A stretch of 64,000 nt of DNA from Blepharisma stoltei (GCA_914767885.1 CAJZBQ010000037.1:682001-746000), one strand, 5' to 3'. Counted from the first letter of the stretch, positions 18,853 through 31,276 are shown. Numbers and translations are program-made. Notes: a model not told the origin generated them from the sequence alone.

Positions 18853-21800
18853 TTATCGAAACAGACTAATAATATTTTTAGGACGCTTGTTCTTCCTTTC
18901 ATTTTGGATGTTATCTTCTTCGCTTTGTGAAAAATTCAAAATTTTGTAAAATATTTTCACAATTCTTTCAACGTCATTTGCCAAGGGTGGAGTGCCTTTG
19001 ATGAGCTCTGAAAATAGATTTTTCAAATAATTCAAATCTATCGATTCTAACTGTTTTATTTTAGCGTCATTTTCTCTGATTTGCTCTAACTGCTTTATTT
19101 TAGCGTCATTTTCTCTAATTTGCTGCTTTAAGATATCAATCTGTTCTTGATTCAGCTTAAGTCTCCTCTTTTTTTCTAAATACTTAATGGTCTTTTTTTC
19201 TAGCTCATGCTTAATTTTTTCTAAATCACTTTTCAAATTACTAGAATTTGACTCAGACTCCACTTCTGATGTCAAATATATTTCAAACTCATTTTCAAAA
19301 TCTACTGATACAAAAGGTGTATCTTTTATATGTGAAATTTCCCCAAAGACATCTCCAAAAATACACTCAGTCTGGCTTTCTTTAGCTTCAGTTTTTTTCG
19401 GTGGTGAAGACTGCTGTTTCAGCACATAAATCGATTTTAATATACTCCCTTGATAGTATTCTCCTAAAGCTGTTTTGATTTCATCTATATCTTCTTCTGA
19501 TTCATTGACTTCATGAGATAAAGAAAGCTGGTTTTCCTGATACCAAATATAATTTCCATCAGATTCTTTAACGAGAACCCATTTAATGCCATCTACTTTG
19601 ACGCATTTTGCAATTACAATAGGGACTGAGCAAGGATTAAGGTCTGGGTCTTCAAAATCTCTACTTTGCTTGCGAGAATGGGCTTTTAAGGATTTATTTT
19701 CTTGGACAAGGTTTGTTATTTGTGTTTTGAGGTCTTTCAGCTGAGAAATATAAGGCTCTTTTGTATCTAAGGTAGGAGATCTTGATGGAGATTTTGAGAT
19801 ATTTTCATTATAAAATTTAATAAGCATTTTTAAGTTTTCTGCTGTAGAAAGCTCATTAGACAGCTCTGATTTCAAAAGCTCGGAAATCTGTATATAAGAA
19901 TCAATGCAAGTGCGAATAATTTGTATGTCACTTTCAGATTCCACTGCTATTAAATTGGATTTAATGATATCTAAAGATAGATATTTGATTTCATCTTCTA
20001 AGTCGTCTTTATTTTCATTAGGCTTTGAGGAAAGAGAGATTTCTATAAGAGATTGAAGACGCTCTATCTCTTTTTCTAAATCATTTTTGGCGTTGTTTGA
20101 CTCTTCTTTAAAACTAGAAAGAATTTTGGATGATTCTTCAATTTTTTGATTTTTATTAGAAATTTCCAATTGTAAGCTGTGGTTTTCTTCTGTCAATTTG
20201 TCTATCGTGTCCCTGTTACTAACATTTTTCTTATAAATTTCTTCGTAGTTTCGCTTTCACGCCTCTAATTCATTGCTGATTTTTTTATTTATATCCCTTA
20301 AATTTTCATTGTCTTCTCTCAAACTTTTAATTGATTTTTCAAAATTTTCTTTTAAATCGCTCCAGCCTGCGCTTTTTGTTTGGCCTTCATATAATTTTAT
20401 ATGCAGCTGATTTATTTGTTCATTTAGAGCTGAATTTTTTTCAAATTCTTCCAAAATTTCTTTTTTGCTTAGTTTGATTTCTTCATCCTTTTTCAATATT
20501 ATATTGCTGAATTCTTTATTTCGTTTATCGCTTTTATCAATGATTTGAGATATCATTAAATTGTTTTCTTCTTTAAATTCTTTAATCTCCTTTGCAATAT
20601 CGCTTAAATTACCTTTGAGATTGTTTAATTTCAATTTATACCCACTCACATGTGAAACCAATAAAGCTTTTTCGTCTGAAAATTTTTTATTATTCAATAA
20701 AATTTCTTCGTCTTTTGTTCTTTTTATTTCATCAATTTTTTTATCCAAATTATCATTTTCTATTTTGAGATCCTCAATTGTGCCATTCAAGCTTTTTAAT
20801 TTGTTGTCAAAATGATTGGCTTCTTCTTTAAGCTGAGCAATTATTTTTTCTTTATCTTCTAATTGGCTCTCTGCCTCTTGTAGCCTAGCTTCAACTTCTA
20901 CTAATTTGTCTTTTAAAAGATCTTTATTAGAGCCAATAACTTCTTTTAATTCATTTATTGTTGTCTCTTGATGAGAAATCGTTCTTTCATGATTTTCTAT
21001 TTTTTCTTCTAATTTCTCAGTATTTTTGCTTAATTTTTTATTGTAATTAGAAAGCTGATCTTTTTCTTCAAGAGTTATTTCATGCTTTTCTTTAATTTCT
21101 ATCAGTTTCATACATAGAGAATCATTACTCTTTTTTTCCTCTTCAAGATCTTCACTTATTTTAGCTATTTCGGTTGCTTTTTGGTGTGCGAGAGATACTT
21201 TTTCATTTTCGAGACATTTTGAAATTTGCTGCTCATTTGTTAAATCTTTTTGAAGCTTTATAATGGCATCTTCTTTTATTTTTAGCTGGTTTTCTAATGA
21301 TTGAATATCTTTTCTGAAATTATATATATCTGATTTATATTTCTCAATGAGAGACTCTGATTCCAAAATATTTTCTTTGAGCTTGCTCATTGCAATGGAA
21401 TGATCATTTAAGTCTTCTGAGAGTTTTTTGATAATTTCATTTTTTTCATTGGACTCTTTATTTAAATCCTCAGTTAGTTTGCTGATAATTTGATTTTTTT
21501 CATTGGATTCTTTATTTAAATCCTCAGTTAGTTTGCTGATTATTTGATTTTTTTCATTGGATTCTTTATTTAAATCCTCACTACATACTCTGTGAACGAA
21601 CAAAAAGATTTAGTCCACTAACCGAGGGTTTTATATTTTTAAAAAATTATATATAGTAAAATTTTTTTTCAATTTAAAATAATCACTATTCACAAAAATT
21701 AGAAACAAGAGTTTATTTAATTTGCAAAATTTATGTTTAAAATAAAATTAAGAGAATAGCTCCAGATTGGATAATATTAACACTTATATATCAAAATATT

Positions 21801-24800
21801 TTTTTCACAAGAGATTTTTATAATAAAATATTTTAGTTTTTACCCAAAACTAGAGATTATTTCCAATGATTTTTTGGTCACTAGCGGAGAGTGGAAGTCA
21901 ATGAGTTTGCTGATAACTTGATTTTTTTCGCTTGATTCTTTATGTAAATCTTCAGTGAGTTTACTGATTATTTGAGTTTTTTCATTGATTTCTTTATTTA
22001 AATCTTCAGAGAGTTTGCTGATTTTTTTATTTTTTTCGTTTGATTTATTTAAAGCTTCAGTAAGTTTGCTGATTATTTGATTTTTTTCATTGGATTCTTT
22101 ATTAAAATCTTCAGTTAGCTTTGAAATTAATTGATTTTTTTCATTTGATTCCTTTATTAAATCTTCATTGAGTTTGCTGATAATTTGATTTTTTTCATTC
22201 AATTCTTTGCTTAGATCTTCAGTGAGTTTGCTGATTATTTGATTTTTTTCACTAGATTCTTTATTCAAATCATCTGTCAGCTGGCTGATTATTTGATTTT
22301 TTTCATTCAATTCCTTATTTAAATCATCAATGAGATCGCTAATTATTTGATTTTTTTCATTGAACTTCTTATTGAAATCGTCAGCGAGTTTGCTAATTAT
22401 TTGATCTTTTTCATTGATTTTTTCATTGAAATCTTCAGTGAGTCTGTTAATCATTTGATCTTTTTCATTAATCTTTTCATTGAAATCTTCAGTCAATTCG
22501 CTGATTATTTTATTTTTTTCATTGTAATCCTCAGTGAGCTTGTCGAAAACTTGCTTTTTTTCATTGAGTTCATCATGCACATCTTTAATTTCGCCTTCTA
22601 GCTTAAGTATATTTTGAGATAACTCGGTATTTTCTACCTCACACATACGAAGATTTTCAAATAAACGATCATTTTGCTCTTGATATTTGGTTTCTTTTGT
22701 TTCAAGCTCAATAATTTGATTTCTTAAAAATTCTAAGTCCTTATTCTTTTCACTGCTTTTAGATTCTGCTAGTGAAATCTGGTTTAATAAGTCTGATTTT
22801 TCTGCTTTTAAGGCTTGCAATTCTTTTGATAGCATATCATTGTTGTACTTCTTTTATTTAACTCATTATTAATTTAAAAAAATTATTTATAAATTTGGAT
22901 TTTTTTCAAACCAATTTTATATTTTAATCTAACAAGTTATACTTTTAATTTCCTCAAAAATAGAGAGTTTTTGGTATAAATCATTAATTGTGTTTTTGTT
23001 AAACTCCATATTTTCAGTTAGCTCTTTATTTTGAATTTCAATTATTTCTTTATTCTTTGCTAATTTTTCTTTTTCTGCTTCAATAATTTCTAACTCCCCC
23101 CCCCCCCTCCGTGAGCGAACAAAAAAATTTTGTTCGCTCACGGAGGGGGGTTAATTTTTTTTTTTTAAAAAAAAATTTATATATAAATTTTATAAAAAAT
23201 ATTTTTTCGAAATTTAAAAAAATCCTAATTTGCAAAAAATTGGGAAGCAAATATTAATTTAATTTGCAAAATTTATGTTTTAAAACGCAATTTGTTTAAA
23301 ATTAAACAGAATTAGCTCTAGATTTCATTATACTAATTATCACTTATATATCAAAATTTTTTTTCCATTAAAATTTTTTCTATTAAAAAAATTTTTGTTC
23401 ACTCACGGAGGGTGGGTTTTTGGTCAAAAAATGGCGATTTTTCTAATGGTTTTGTTCGCTCACGGGGGGGGGGGGGGGGAGTAAATATTTTACCATCTCA
23501 AACTTTTCTGATTCAATTTCTTGTAAATTAGTTATCTTCATTTTGAGCTCGTTTGTCACAATTTGCTGACTTTTATTTTCATTTTCCAAAACTTCTTTTT
23601 TAATTTTCAATATTTCAATGGATTTTAATAGCTCACTATTTTCACTTTCTAAAACTTTTGAGCTATTTTTTAAAGACTCAATGGTTTCTTCTAATATATT
23701 TTTATCATTTTCTTCTGTTTCTAATTTTTTCTCTAATTCATTTTTCTGGCTTTCAATTTCTTCACATTTCCTTCTGAATTCATCATCATGCTTTTCCAAT
23801 ATATTTTTTTCTGATTTAAGTTCCTCAACTTGTATAGATAGTTTATTGTTTTCTGCGACAATTTTTTCATAGTCTAAAAGAGTTTGCTTTAGCTCATTAA
23901 TTTCTTTTTGTAGAATCGATTTTTGCTTATCTAGTTGTGCTGCAGCTTCTAAAGCGTCTTTTAATTGGTCTTGCTGCTGAGAATAGCTTAGATGGTATGT
24001 ATTTAACTCATCTTGCAAGTTTTCTAAATAGTCTTGATTTAATTTTAGTTCATCGTTAAGCTCTTTAGATTTTTGCTCATACTTTTTATTTGTGCCTTCC
24101 AATTTAACTTCTAAGTCTTTTATCAATAGTAATTTCGCCTCAATTTCATAAGTTAAATCTGTGTTTATACTTTCTGAAAGTAAAGTGTTCGAGATATAAC
24201 ATTTTAATTTATTAATAGCTGTAATAAACTTAAAATAACTATTTATATAAAATGGATATAAATTTTTCAAGCATTTCAATTCTTTTTCTAACTCCCTCCC
24301 TGCCTGTGAACGAGCAAAACTATTGAAAAATCCGTAATAACAATTTTTTCATTAAAAATATTTTGATATATAAGTGATAATTTATTATAATAAAATCTCT
24401 AACTAACCTGTTTAATTTTGAACAGCTCTCATTTTAAAGCATGTATTTTACAATTTAAATTAATATTTGCTTTAAAATTATTATGAATTTGGATTTTTTT
24501 AAACTTCTAAAAAAATTAATACCTTCAAGGCGAATATAATGTTTTTGTTCGCTGGCTGAGGGAGAGGAGTAAGAAATCTTTTTCTTTAGATACAATAAGA
24601 AGCTTAGATTCCACTTCTTTGACATTATTGATGCAAGCTTCGTGCTGATTTGATTTTTCATAAAATTGTGAAATTTCATTTTGTAGGATATTAATTTTTT
24701 CATTATTTGAGTTTATAGCCGATTCTTTTTCTAATATTTTAGCATTTAGCAGCTCAATAGTTTTATTGGAATTTTTGAGATTTATTTCATTATCATTATA

Positions 24801-27765
24801 TGATTTCTTTAATGATTCAAGCTCGTTTTCTTGCTTACTATGGGCTTCCTTTAAAGAATTTAACTCATCTTTTAATGATAAATTATCATTTTGAGTTCTA
24901 AGAGCGTCTGTGTTCAAAAGAATCACTTCTTTTGCTTGGTTCGCATATTTTAGTTCTAAATCTTTGTGCTCTTTTGTTAAATCATCAAATTTTAATTTCA
25001 ATTTTTGAAGTTTTTCGTCTTTTGATTTGAGGTCTTGAATTAATCAATTTTTTTCTTCCAAAACGTTTTCTAGGTGCACTTTGCTAGCTTTTTCTTTATT
25101 TTCTAAAAAGTTTTTTGAGTTGGCTGCCTCTAAAAGCTCGTCTTTTAGTTCTTCATTGATAAAGTGCAAATTTTCAATCTCTGTAGATAGTGATGATATT
25201 TTGAAATTTTGGTCTTCAAATTTAGCTTTGTAATCGTCAAGACTTTGATTTAATCTTATAAGCTCATTCCGATATGTTTTGGCTTCATTTTCTGTGTCAT
25301 ATTTTAATTGAGCAATTTTTTCGAATAAATCTTTTTCTTTTTTGCAAGAGATATCTAATTCTTTTTTAAGCTTGGCATTTTCAGCATCATCTCCTTTATG
25401 TTTTTCTGCGTCTTTCCTCAGATTTAATATTGTTTGCTCATTAATTTGAATAGACTTTTGAATATTTTTTAGCATATCATTTGATTTCTCAATATCTTTT
25501 ATCATCTCATTTTTTTCGTTCTCCAACTCATTCTTTTTATCCTTTAAATCATAAATTTCCATAAGTAATTTTTCTACTCTTGCTCCTGCAATAGATATCT
25601 CTTCTTTATGTTTTTTATTTAGTCCAATTACTTCGTCATTTTTATCATGCAATTCATTTTCAAGGTCTTTTATTTGTGATCCAATCCCTTGATAATTTTC
25701 ATCTAATTCCTTATATTTCTTTTGTAAATCTTGATACTTTTTATTCAAATCATTTTTCTCGGTCGTCAATTGAAGAATTTCAGAACTTTTAGCTTTGATT
25801 TTGCTATCAAGAAGTTCTTCCATAGAAATATGTTTTTCGAGTTCAGACTGAAGTATTTTTAATTTTCTTTCTAAGCTGTCAATTGTTTCTTTTCTTTTAT
25901 TATTAAGACTAGTATAAGAAATCATTGTATCAAAAATGCTCTGAAGCTTCCCATGCATATTTTTAAATGAGTTCTCAAATAAATCTATTTTATCTTCGAC
26001 ATTGCTATTTATCGCCCTCATTTGTTTTTGTATGTCATTTTCAAATTTTATTATCAAATCTTGGATTTTTTCTTTACTCCCCTACGTGAGCGAACAAAAA
26101 AATTTTTGTTCGCTTATAGACGAGGCTAATTTTTTTTTTAAAAATTTATGTATAAATATATATATATATTTGATAGTATTTTTTTTTCTTCAAAATTTAA
26201 TTTAATATGCAAAATTTATGTTTTAAAATGCAAGCTGTTTAAAATTAACCAGAATTAGCTAGAGATTTCATTATACTAATTATCACTTATATATCAAATA
26301 TTTTTTCATCAAAAATTTTTCTATTAAAAAATATTTGTTCGTTCTCAGAGTAAAAAAATAAGGATTTTCCAATGGTTTTTATTTCCTCACGGAGGGAATT
26401 AGAAATTTTATTGCTGGCTTGCAAAGTCCTTTTCAAATCATCAATGGTATCTCCGTAACGCTCTGTTATTTTAGGAGATCTTCTGTCTGCAGGCTTATTA
26501 GACCTTAAATGAGTTTTTCTTTCCGGCTTTTTAATAAAGGAATTAGTAGTTTTTCCAAAAGGCTTTGATTGTACAAATTCAATTGTTTCATATTGTGAGC
26601 ATGAAGATCCTTTATTTGTTTCAGATGCTTTTGGAGATTCTAGTGGACTTAGCATAGGACTTTCTTGTCTAGATCTACTTATACTTCGATTATCTTGAGT
26701 TTTATATTGAAGATTTCCCCAATCGCCACTTGTTAGTGTCATCTCGTGTCTAAAACTATCTTCAACTAAATTTTGTGCGACTTTAGAAAATCCTAACAGT
26801 TTTTTTTGTAAAGAATCTAATTTACTTTGAAATAAGGCTTTTTCATTTTCATAATCTTGAATCAAAGACTTTGATGTAGTTTCTTTTCATGTTTTAAGCA
26901 GGTCTCTTTCTTCTTTAATTCTTTGTAACTCTTCTTTTATTTTTTTTAACTCAAATTTCAAATCTTCTGCACTACTTTTCCTATTTGGAGACATCATAGT
27001 TCTAAATCTATTGACTGGCTCATTACTCAAGTTTTTCGATTTAGGCAATGTTTTTGAAAGTGCGTCGCCAATTTCAAAATCATTTTTAAGTTTTTTGTTC
27101 TCATCCACCAAAGACTCAATTTTGTTGTGAAATTGTTGGATTTTATATTCAAGTTTAATATTTTCAAGCTTTTTCTTATTCAAAAGGTCTTTTAGCTCTT
27201 CAATTTTTTCATCAGCTTCTTTTTTACTTTCTATTATTGACTTCAATATTTCTTGATATCTCTGGACTTCTCTGGCATTATGGGTTTCTCCTCCACTGTC
27301 AACGTCCATATCAGCTTTTTCAAACATTTGGCTTCAAATATAATCTTTTAATTCCGAAAATAATTCTAAGGCTTCTTCTTTATAATTTGTCCTCCGAGAA
27401 AGCAATGGGATTATTCTTTCTCGAACAAACTCTATTTTTGTAACTATATTTTTAAAAATCTTTTGGATTCCTGCTTGCCCTATTTGATTGTAATAAGTTG
27501 AATCATACTTCGTACGGTCAGGGGATAAATGATTAAATGTTGAAAGAAATTCATCTGAAAAGAAGCTATTCGGGGAGGTGTTTTGTGGCTTCTCGTCCAT
27601 AAGTTGCGAGCACTGGCCGACAAATTGATTGTATTTTTTTTCTAATCCTGCTATTTTTTCGTGTAAACAAGTTACTACATTTGAAGGAGGTAAAATTTTG
27701 CCTGGATTTAGAGATGAAGAATTAGCGGCACTAGGTGCTGGCATATCTAAACTTCTGTGCCTCAT
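18853..27765 (-). CDS. Giant coiled-coil protein, about 2,500 residues
   Basis: Starts MRHRSLDMPAPSAANSSS at 27765 and reads through several TGA Trp codons (KDYIWSQMFEK; LLKTWKETT; EKNWLIQDL; LEAWKRNY) to LFR-stop at 18853. After a short non-helical head with Ser/Pro-rich patches, nearly the whole length is heptad coiled coil rich in Glu, Lys and Leu. Around 21400-22450 it contains many copies of an 18-residue unit like EDLNKESNEKNQIISKLT. Five IESs interrupt it, four of them MITEs. Likely a cytoskeletal, basal-body or Golgi scaffold; no family can be named from composition alone. Confidence 0.8.
21582..21899 (-). mobile_element. MITE copy 8 with lost TA, IES in coiled-coil gene
   Basis: Reverse MITE: TACTCTGTGAACGAAC at the left, CCAATGATTTTTTGGTCACTAGCGG...AAGTCA at the right. 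Left TA is at 21582 (or 21586). At the right end the expected TTA reads TCA, i.e. TG on the coding strand. The original insertion phase is in frame (SKLI then SEDLNK). The nearest in-phase TA now is at 21913. Confidence 0.7.
22835..22939. other. IES, 105 bp, in coiled-coil gene
   Basis: TA at 22835-22836 and 22940-22941 in matching phase. It contains stops. Removal gives EEIKSMLSKELQALK. A second possible pair (22830/22938) gives EEIKSISKEL. Confidence 0.7.
23091..23483 (-). mobile_element. MITE copy 9, IES in coiled-coil gene
   Basis: Full-length reverse copy, TA at 23091 and 23482. Begins with poly-C and the GTGAGCGAAC...GTTCGCTCAC hairpin and ends with GTTCGCTCACGG and a long poly-G. Removal joins MVKYLEIIEAEKEK in frame. 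Confidence 0.9.
24289..24571 (+). mobile_element. MITE copy 10, IES in coiled-coil gene
   Basis: TA at 24289 and 24570. ACTCCCTCCCTGCCTGTGAACG at the start, GTTCGCTGGCTGAGGGAGAGG at the end; worn. Removal joins EKDFLEKELKCL in frame. Confidence 0.85.
26075..26401 (-). mobile_element. MITE copy 11, IES in coiled-coil gene
   Basis: Reverse copy, TA at 26075 and 26400, hairpin GTGAGCGAACAAAAAAATTT...GTTCGCTTAT at the left. Removal joins SNKISKEKIQDLIIKF in frame. Confidence 0.85.
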
Positions 27766-28465
27766 TTAAAAATTATGGAGCTATTATTTTACTTTCAAGT
27801 AAAAAGTTGGAGATAAATGGCTGACTAAACTTTTAAACTTAAGTCAAAATATTATTTATTTATTATCTACGTCCCTGCTTCAACAGAATTAAGAATTTCT
27901 TAATGCAAAGCAATTAAAAAATATAGCAATTACCCGAGGATGGCGCTATCTTGCGCCATCCTCGGGCAATTCAAAAATGCCCCACACCGGGAATTGAACC
28001 CACGTGTGGGGCCATTTTTGGTTAGTGGAGAACATCGACTTCCACGCACCAAAAATGGCCCCACACGTGGGTTCGATTCCCGGTGTGGGGCCATTTTTAA
28101 ATTGCCCAAGGATGGCGCAAGATAGCGCCATCCTCGGGCAATTACAATAAAAAAGGAAAATATTATCCAAAATTATTTAAATTAATTTTTACTTTATTGT
28201 CGAGAAATTCCTTAAATAGTCAGAATTGCATTAAGCATAAAGAAATTAGCGACATTTTCTTAAAAAACTTTATAAATAGCAATCCATTCATATATAGCAA
28301 AAGCAACTCGTTCAGCCTGATTTTTGATATCTATTTAACTCTTTTAATTAAAAAATATTTTAAATAAAAATACACTTTTCTTTTCCATATATTATAAGTG
28401 AATTTTTGGAAATTTCTTCCTAATGTTTTAAGGGCTTTATTTAGTAACTAGCCTTATAAAAATAA
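27766..28465. other. Divergent intergenic region holding a foldback
   Basis: About 700 bp between the coiled-coil and EF-hand gene starts. AT-rich except for the palindrome at 27927-28145. Promoters for both genes should lie here. Confidence 0.45.
27927..28145. repeat. Foldback element with tRNA-like T-arm
   Basis: A near-perfect 219-bp palindrome. The outer arms are themselves hairpins (GAGGATGGCGC...GCGCCATCCTC). The inner arms carry CCCCACAC..GGGAATTGAACCC and its complement GGGTTCGATTCCCGGTGTGGGGCCA. The latter matches the tRNA T-arm/B-box (GGTTCGATTCC) followed by an acceptor-like strand and CCA. A complete tRNA cannot be folded. GC-rich in an AT-rich region. Confidence 0.8.
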
Positions 28466-28741
28466 ATGGCTTCTATTGACGAAATTCTAGCTGACGAACA
28501 AAAACTCGCAGAGGTGACTAAAGCAGTCTTTGACCAAGTTGATGCTGATCAATCTGGCCAAATCGATAGAAGAGAGCTCAAACTCGCCATGGCTCAAGTT
28601 GCCCGTGAAGCTAACATTGAAGCACCAAGTGACCAATCAGTTGACCAAGCCCTGAAAGTTTTAGATGCTGATGGAAGTGGAACTATTGATGTCAATGAAT
28701 TCAAAGTACTCATTAGACAACTTTTAGAAGCTTTAAGATAA
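28466..28741 (+). CDS. Small two-EF-hand calcium-binding protein
   Basis: Ninety-one residues, intact. Two canonical EF loops: DADQSGQIDRRE (about residues 25-36) and DADGSGTIDVNE (about 68-79), each with Asp at position 1, Gly at 6, Ile at 8 and Glu at 12, so both should bind calcium. Acidic, cytosolic, resembling a half calmodulin or centrin-like sensor. It belongs to the few genes here without an IES. Confidence 0.9.
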   Translation: MASIDEILADEQKLAEVTKAVFDQVDADQSGQIDRRELKLAMAQVAREANIEAPSDQSVDQALKVLDADGSGTIDVNEFKVLIRQLLEALR

Positions 28742-28891
28742 AAATTTCTTTTCACTCTTAAATTAAATGTCTCGGTTATTTAAGAAACGGCTTGGCAAAT
28801 TAAATAAATATCCCACCATCAGGATTCTACAAGTTTATATATGATGAAAGCAATTTTCTGATTTATGATGAATATTTTCAACTCAAGAACT

Positions 28892-29608
28892 TACCCCACC
28901 CCCGTGAGCGAACAAAACCATTGGAAAAATTCCAAAAATCCACCCTCTATGAGTGAACAAAAAATTTTTTATGAAAAAAAAATTGATATATAAGTGATAA
29001 TTATTATAGTGAAATCTCTAGCTAATTCTACTTAATTTTGAACAAATTGCATTTTAAGGCATAATAAATTTTACAAATTAAATTAATATTTGCTTTCTAA
29101 TTTTTGCAAATTATGATTTTTATTAAATTTTGAAAAAAAAAATTTAGTATAAAATTTATCTTACTCCCCCCCCCCCTCCGTGAGCGAACAAAACCATTAG
29201 AAAAATCGCCATTTTTTGACCAAAAACCCACCCTCCGTGAGTGAACAAAAATTTTTTTAATAGAAAAAATTTTTAATGGAAAAAAATTTTGATATATAAG
29301 TGATAATTAGTATAATGAAATCTAGAGCTAATTCTGTTTAATTTTAAACAAATTGCGTTTTAAAACATAAATTTTGCAAATTAAATTAATATTTGCTTCC
29401 CAATTTTTGCAAATTAGGATTTTTTTAAATTTCGAAAAAAAATATTTTTTATAAAATTTATATATAAATTTTTTTTTAAAAAAAAAAAATTAACCCCCCT
29501 CCGTGAGCGAACAAAATTTTTTTGTTCGCTCACGGAGGGGGGGGGGGGAGTTAGAAAAATTAACCCCCTAAACAAAAATTTTTATTCCCTCGCAGAGGGC
29601 GAGAGTTA
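28892..29608 (+). mobile_element. MITE copy 12 (outer), containing another MITE
   Basis: Starts ACCCCACCCCCGTGAGCG after TA at 28892, runs through the family middle to 29160, is interrupted by a complete second MITE, then resumes with GAAAAATTAACCCCC and ends in a worn hairpin and GGGCGAGAGTTA at 29607. Confidence 0.8.
29162..29553 (+). mobile_element. MITE copy 13 (inner, nested), full length
   Basis: TA at 29162 and 29552. Pristine ends (poly-C plus CTCCGTGAGCGAAC; hairpin plus poly-G). Nearly identical to copies 1 and 9, so younger than the element it sits in. Confidence 0.9.
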
Positions 29609-29790
29609 GAAAATTTTTAAGTCGTTATTATGGAGCTTATAAGCTTCAAAACATTTAAAAATAATAGCTGCTTTTATATCAAAAAATGCCATCAGAAGCA
29701 ATTTTCAAAAAATAAAATGTTTAAATACGGAGAAAATTTCGAACAGAAAATATCCATCTAATAGTAATATCTGACATTATATAATAAAGC

Positions 29791-30733
29791 ATGGAAGAAT
29801 TATTTGGACCTACACTTATGAGCAAGCATGGGCCAGTCCCAACAGCCTCTCTCAGCAACGCCAGATACGTATTGATTTATTTCTCAGCCCACTGGTGTCC
29901 TCCTTGCAGAGCGTTTACCCCTAAACTTGCACTATTTTATGAATCTGTGAACTCAGCCCATAAACAAGTTGAAGTTATTTTTTCAAGCGCTGATAGGTCT
30001 CCTGACCAATTCCAAGAATACTTTGAAACTATGCCTTGGCTTGCAATTCCATTTCCAGATCAAGCTCATAGGAATGGGGTAGCTCAAAGGTACGGGGTTT
30101 CAGGAATTCCTATGTTGGTTTTGATTGATAGACAATTAAATTAAATAGGCTTAACGTCTTCCAGATTTGATACCTCCACACGCTTTCGATAAGCCAACCT
30201 GCTTGCCGGGCGGAATTTAGCCACTATTTGGAACAGTGATCTTCTCTAGGAGCAGGGCTTGCACTTTGATCCTCAAGAGTTAACGGGTTAGAAAGATGCC
30301 CTGTCAGTACGCCATAGGGCGCAATAGAGGTAAAGGTCAGCCCGATACCTCTTGTCAGCCACCTTCGGGGGCAACAAGGAAAAAAGAACCACAGCCTCCC
30401 GAAAATTGGGAGGAAAAGACCTGTGATCCAAGTAGCATCCGGATAATTAATACCTGGGCTGGAATGGTCCCTAGCTGACACCCAAGGTTATCCAACCCAT
30501 ACGGCAGCGATTACGCACACTAAGGGCTTGATTTAAAGGGCTTGGACCTTGGTTTAGGCTATAAAACAATTTTGGCCCCAAAAGTGGCTCAACCTCCATA
30601 AGGACATATTTGGTCGCCACAAGCATATTAATTATCTGATAGACAAGGGAATGCAAAGAGAACTCAATGCAGAGAAGATGTCATGCAAAAAGGACCATTG
30701 TGCTTAGCTGATTGGGATAGTGCTTTACGTTAA
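29791..30733 (+). CDS. Tryparedoxin/nucleoredoxin-like protein
   Basis: Thioredoxin fold with active site SAHWCPPCRAFTP (Cys-Pro-Pro-Cys) near residue 37, VEVIFSSADRS, MPWLAIPF and the cis-proline region YGVSGIPMLVLIDR. A retroposon cuts it after DRQ. Excising 30129-30639 between TAs of the duplicated TGATAGACAA gives LIDRQGNAKRTQCREDV...CLADWDSALR, 143 residues, the usual tryparedoxin length. Cytosolic disulfide reductase. It may serve the glutathione-peroxidase-like enzyme at 7987, by inference. Confidence 0.92.
30136..30636 (-). mobile_element. Retroposon R6 inside tryparedoxin gene
   Basis: Flanked by TGATAGACAA at 30126-30135 and 30637-30646. GC-rich and non-coding. AT-rich tail-like sequence at the left (TTAAATTAAATAGG) suggests minus orientation. 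The duplication contains TA. Confidence 0.75.
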
Positions 30734-31276
30734 TAAATTAGATTCTGATAAGTATAAGTAATTCATATAGGTATAATTTTTGGAAATTTTATATGACTGG
30801 ATATCTTTTGTGCCTTTTAAGGACAAATTTAGATAGAAATTGAAGAAAACTTAGAAAGTAAAAGCAAAAAATTGATTTTAATTAAAAATCACTTATAATA
30901 ACTCAAAGGAAATTACTTTATAAAATTCTTATATAACTCCCCATATGGCATGTAATATTCCCAATTGTTGCATTATTCTCTATAAATTTCTTATAAGATG
31001 CTTATCTAATTCAATTTATCCTAAACTCTTAATCTTATTTACTAAATAATTCTTTATTTATTTCTTAATTTCTTTATCTTTTTCGTTTTAAGAATGTTGG
31101 AGAGTGTGTAGCAGGTATCCTTTATTCCTATGACTATCTCTTTTCTCTGAATTTTTTACCAAATTTTTTCTATTCATAATAACCCTTATATAAATTAACT
31201 CACATTTCCCTGTTGTTGCCTCTCCGTTTTTACATTTATAAATTCCCTTTTTCATCGATTTTAATTCATATTTACT
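30734..31276. other. Intergenic
   Basis: AT-rich 540-bp spacer; no gene or repeat recognised. Confidence 0.4.

Noticed and set aside
20257-22835. Coiled-coil repeats as a CRISPR-like or satellite array
   Set aside because: The repeated DNA is an in-frame 54-bp coding unit with varying codons and no spacers.
28055-28092. A functional tRNA gene
   Set aside because: Only a T-arm and acceptor-like 3' strand are present; no D-arm or anticodon arm can be folded, and the segment is part of a palindrome.
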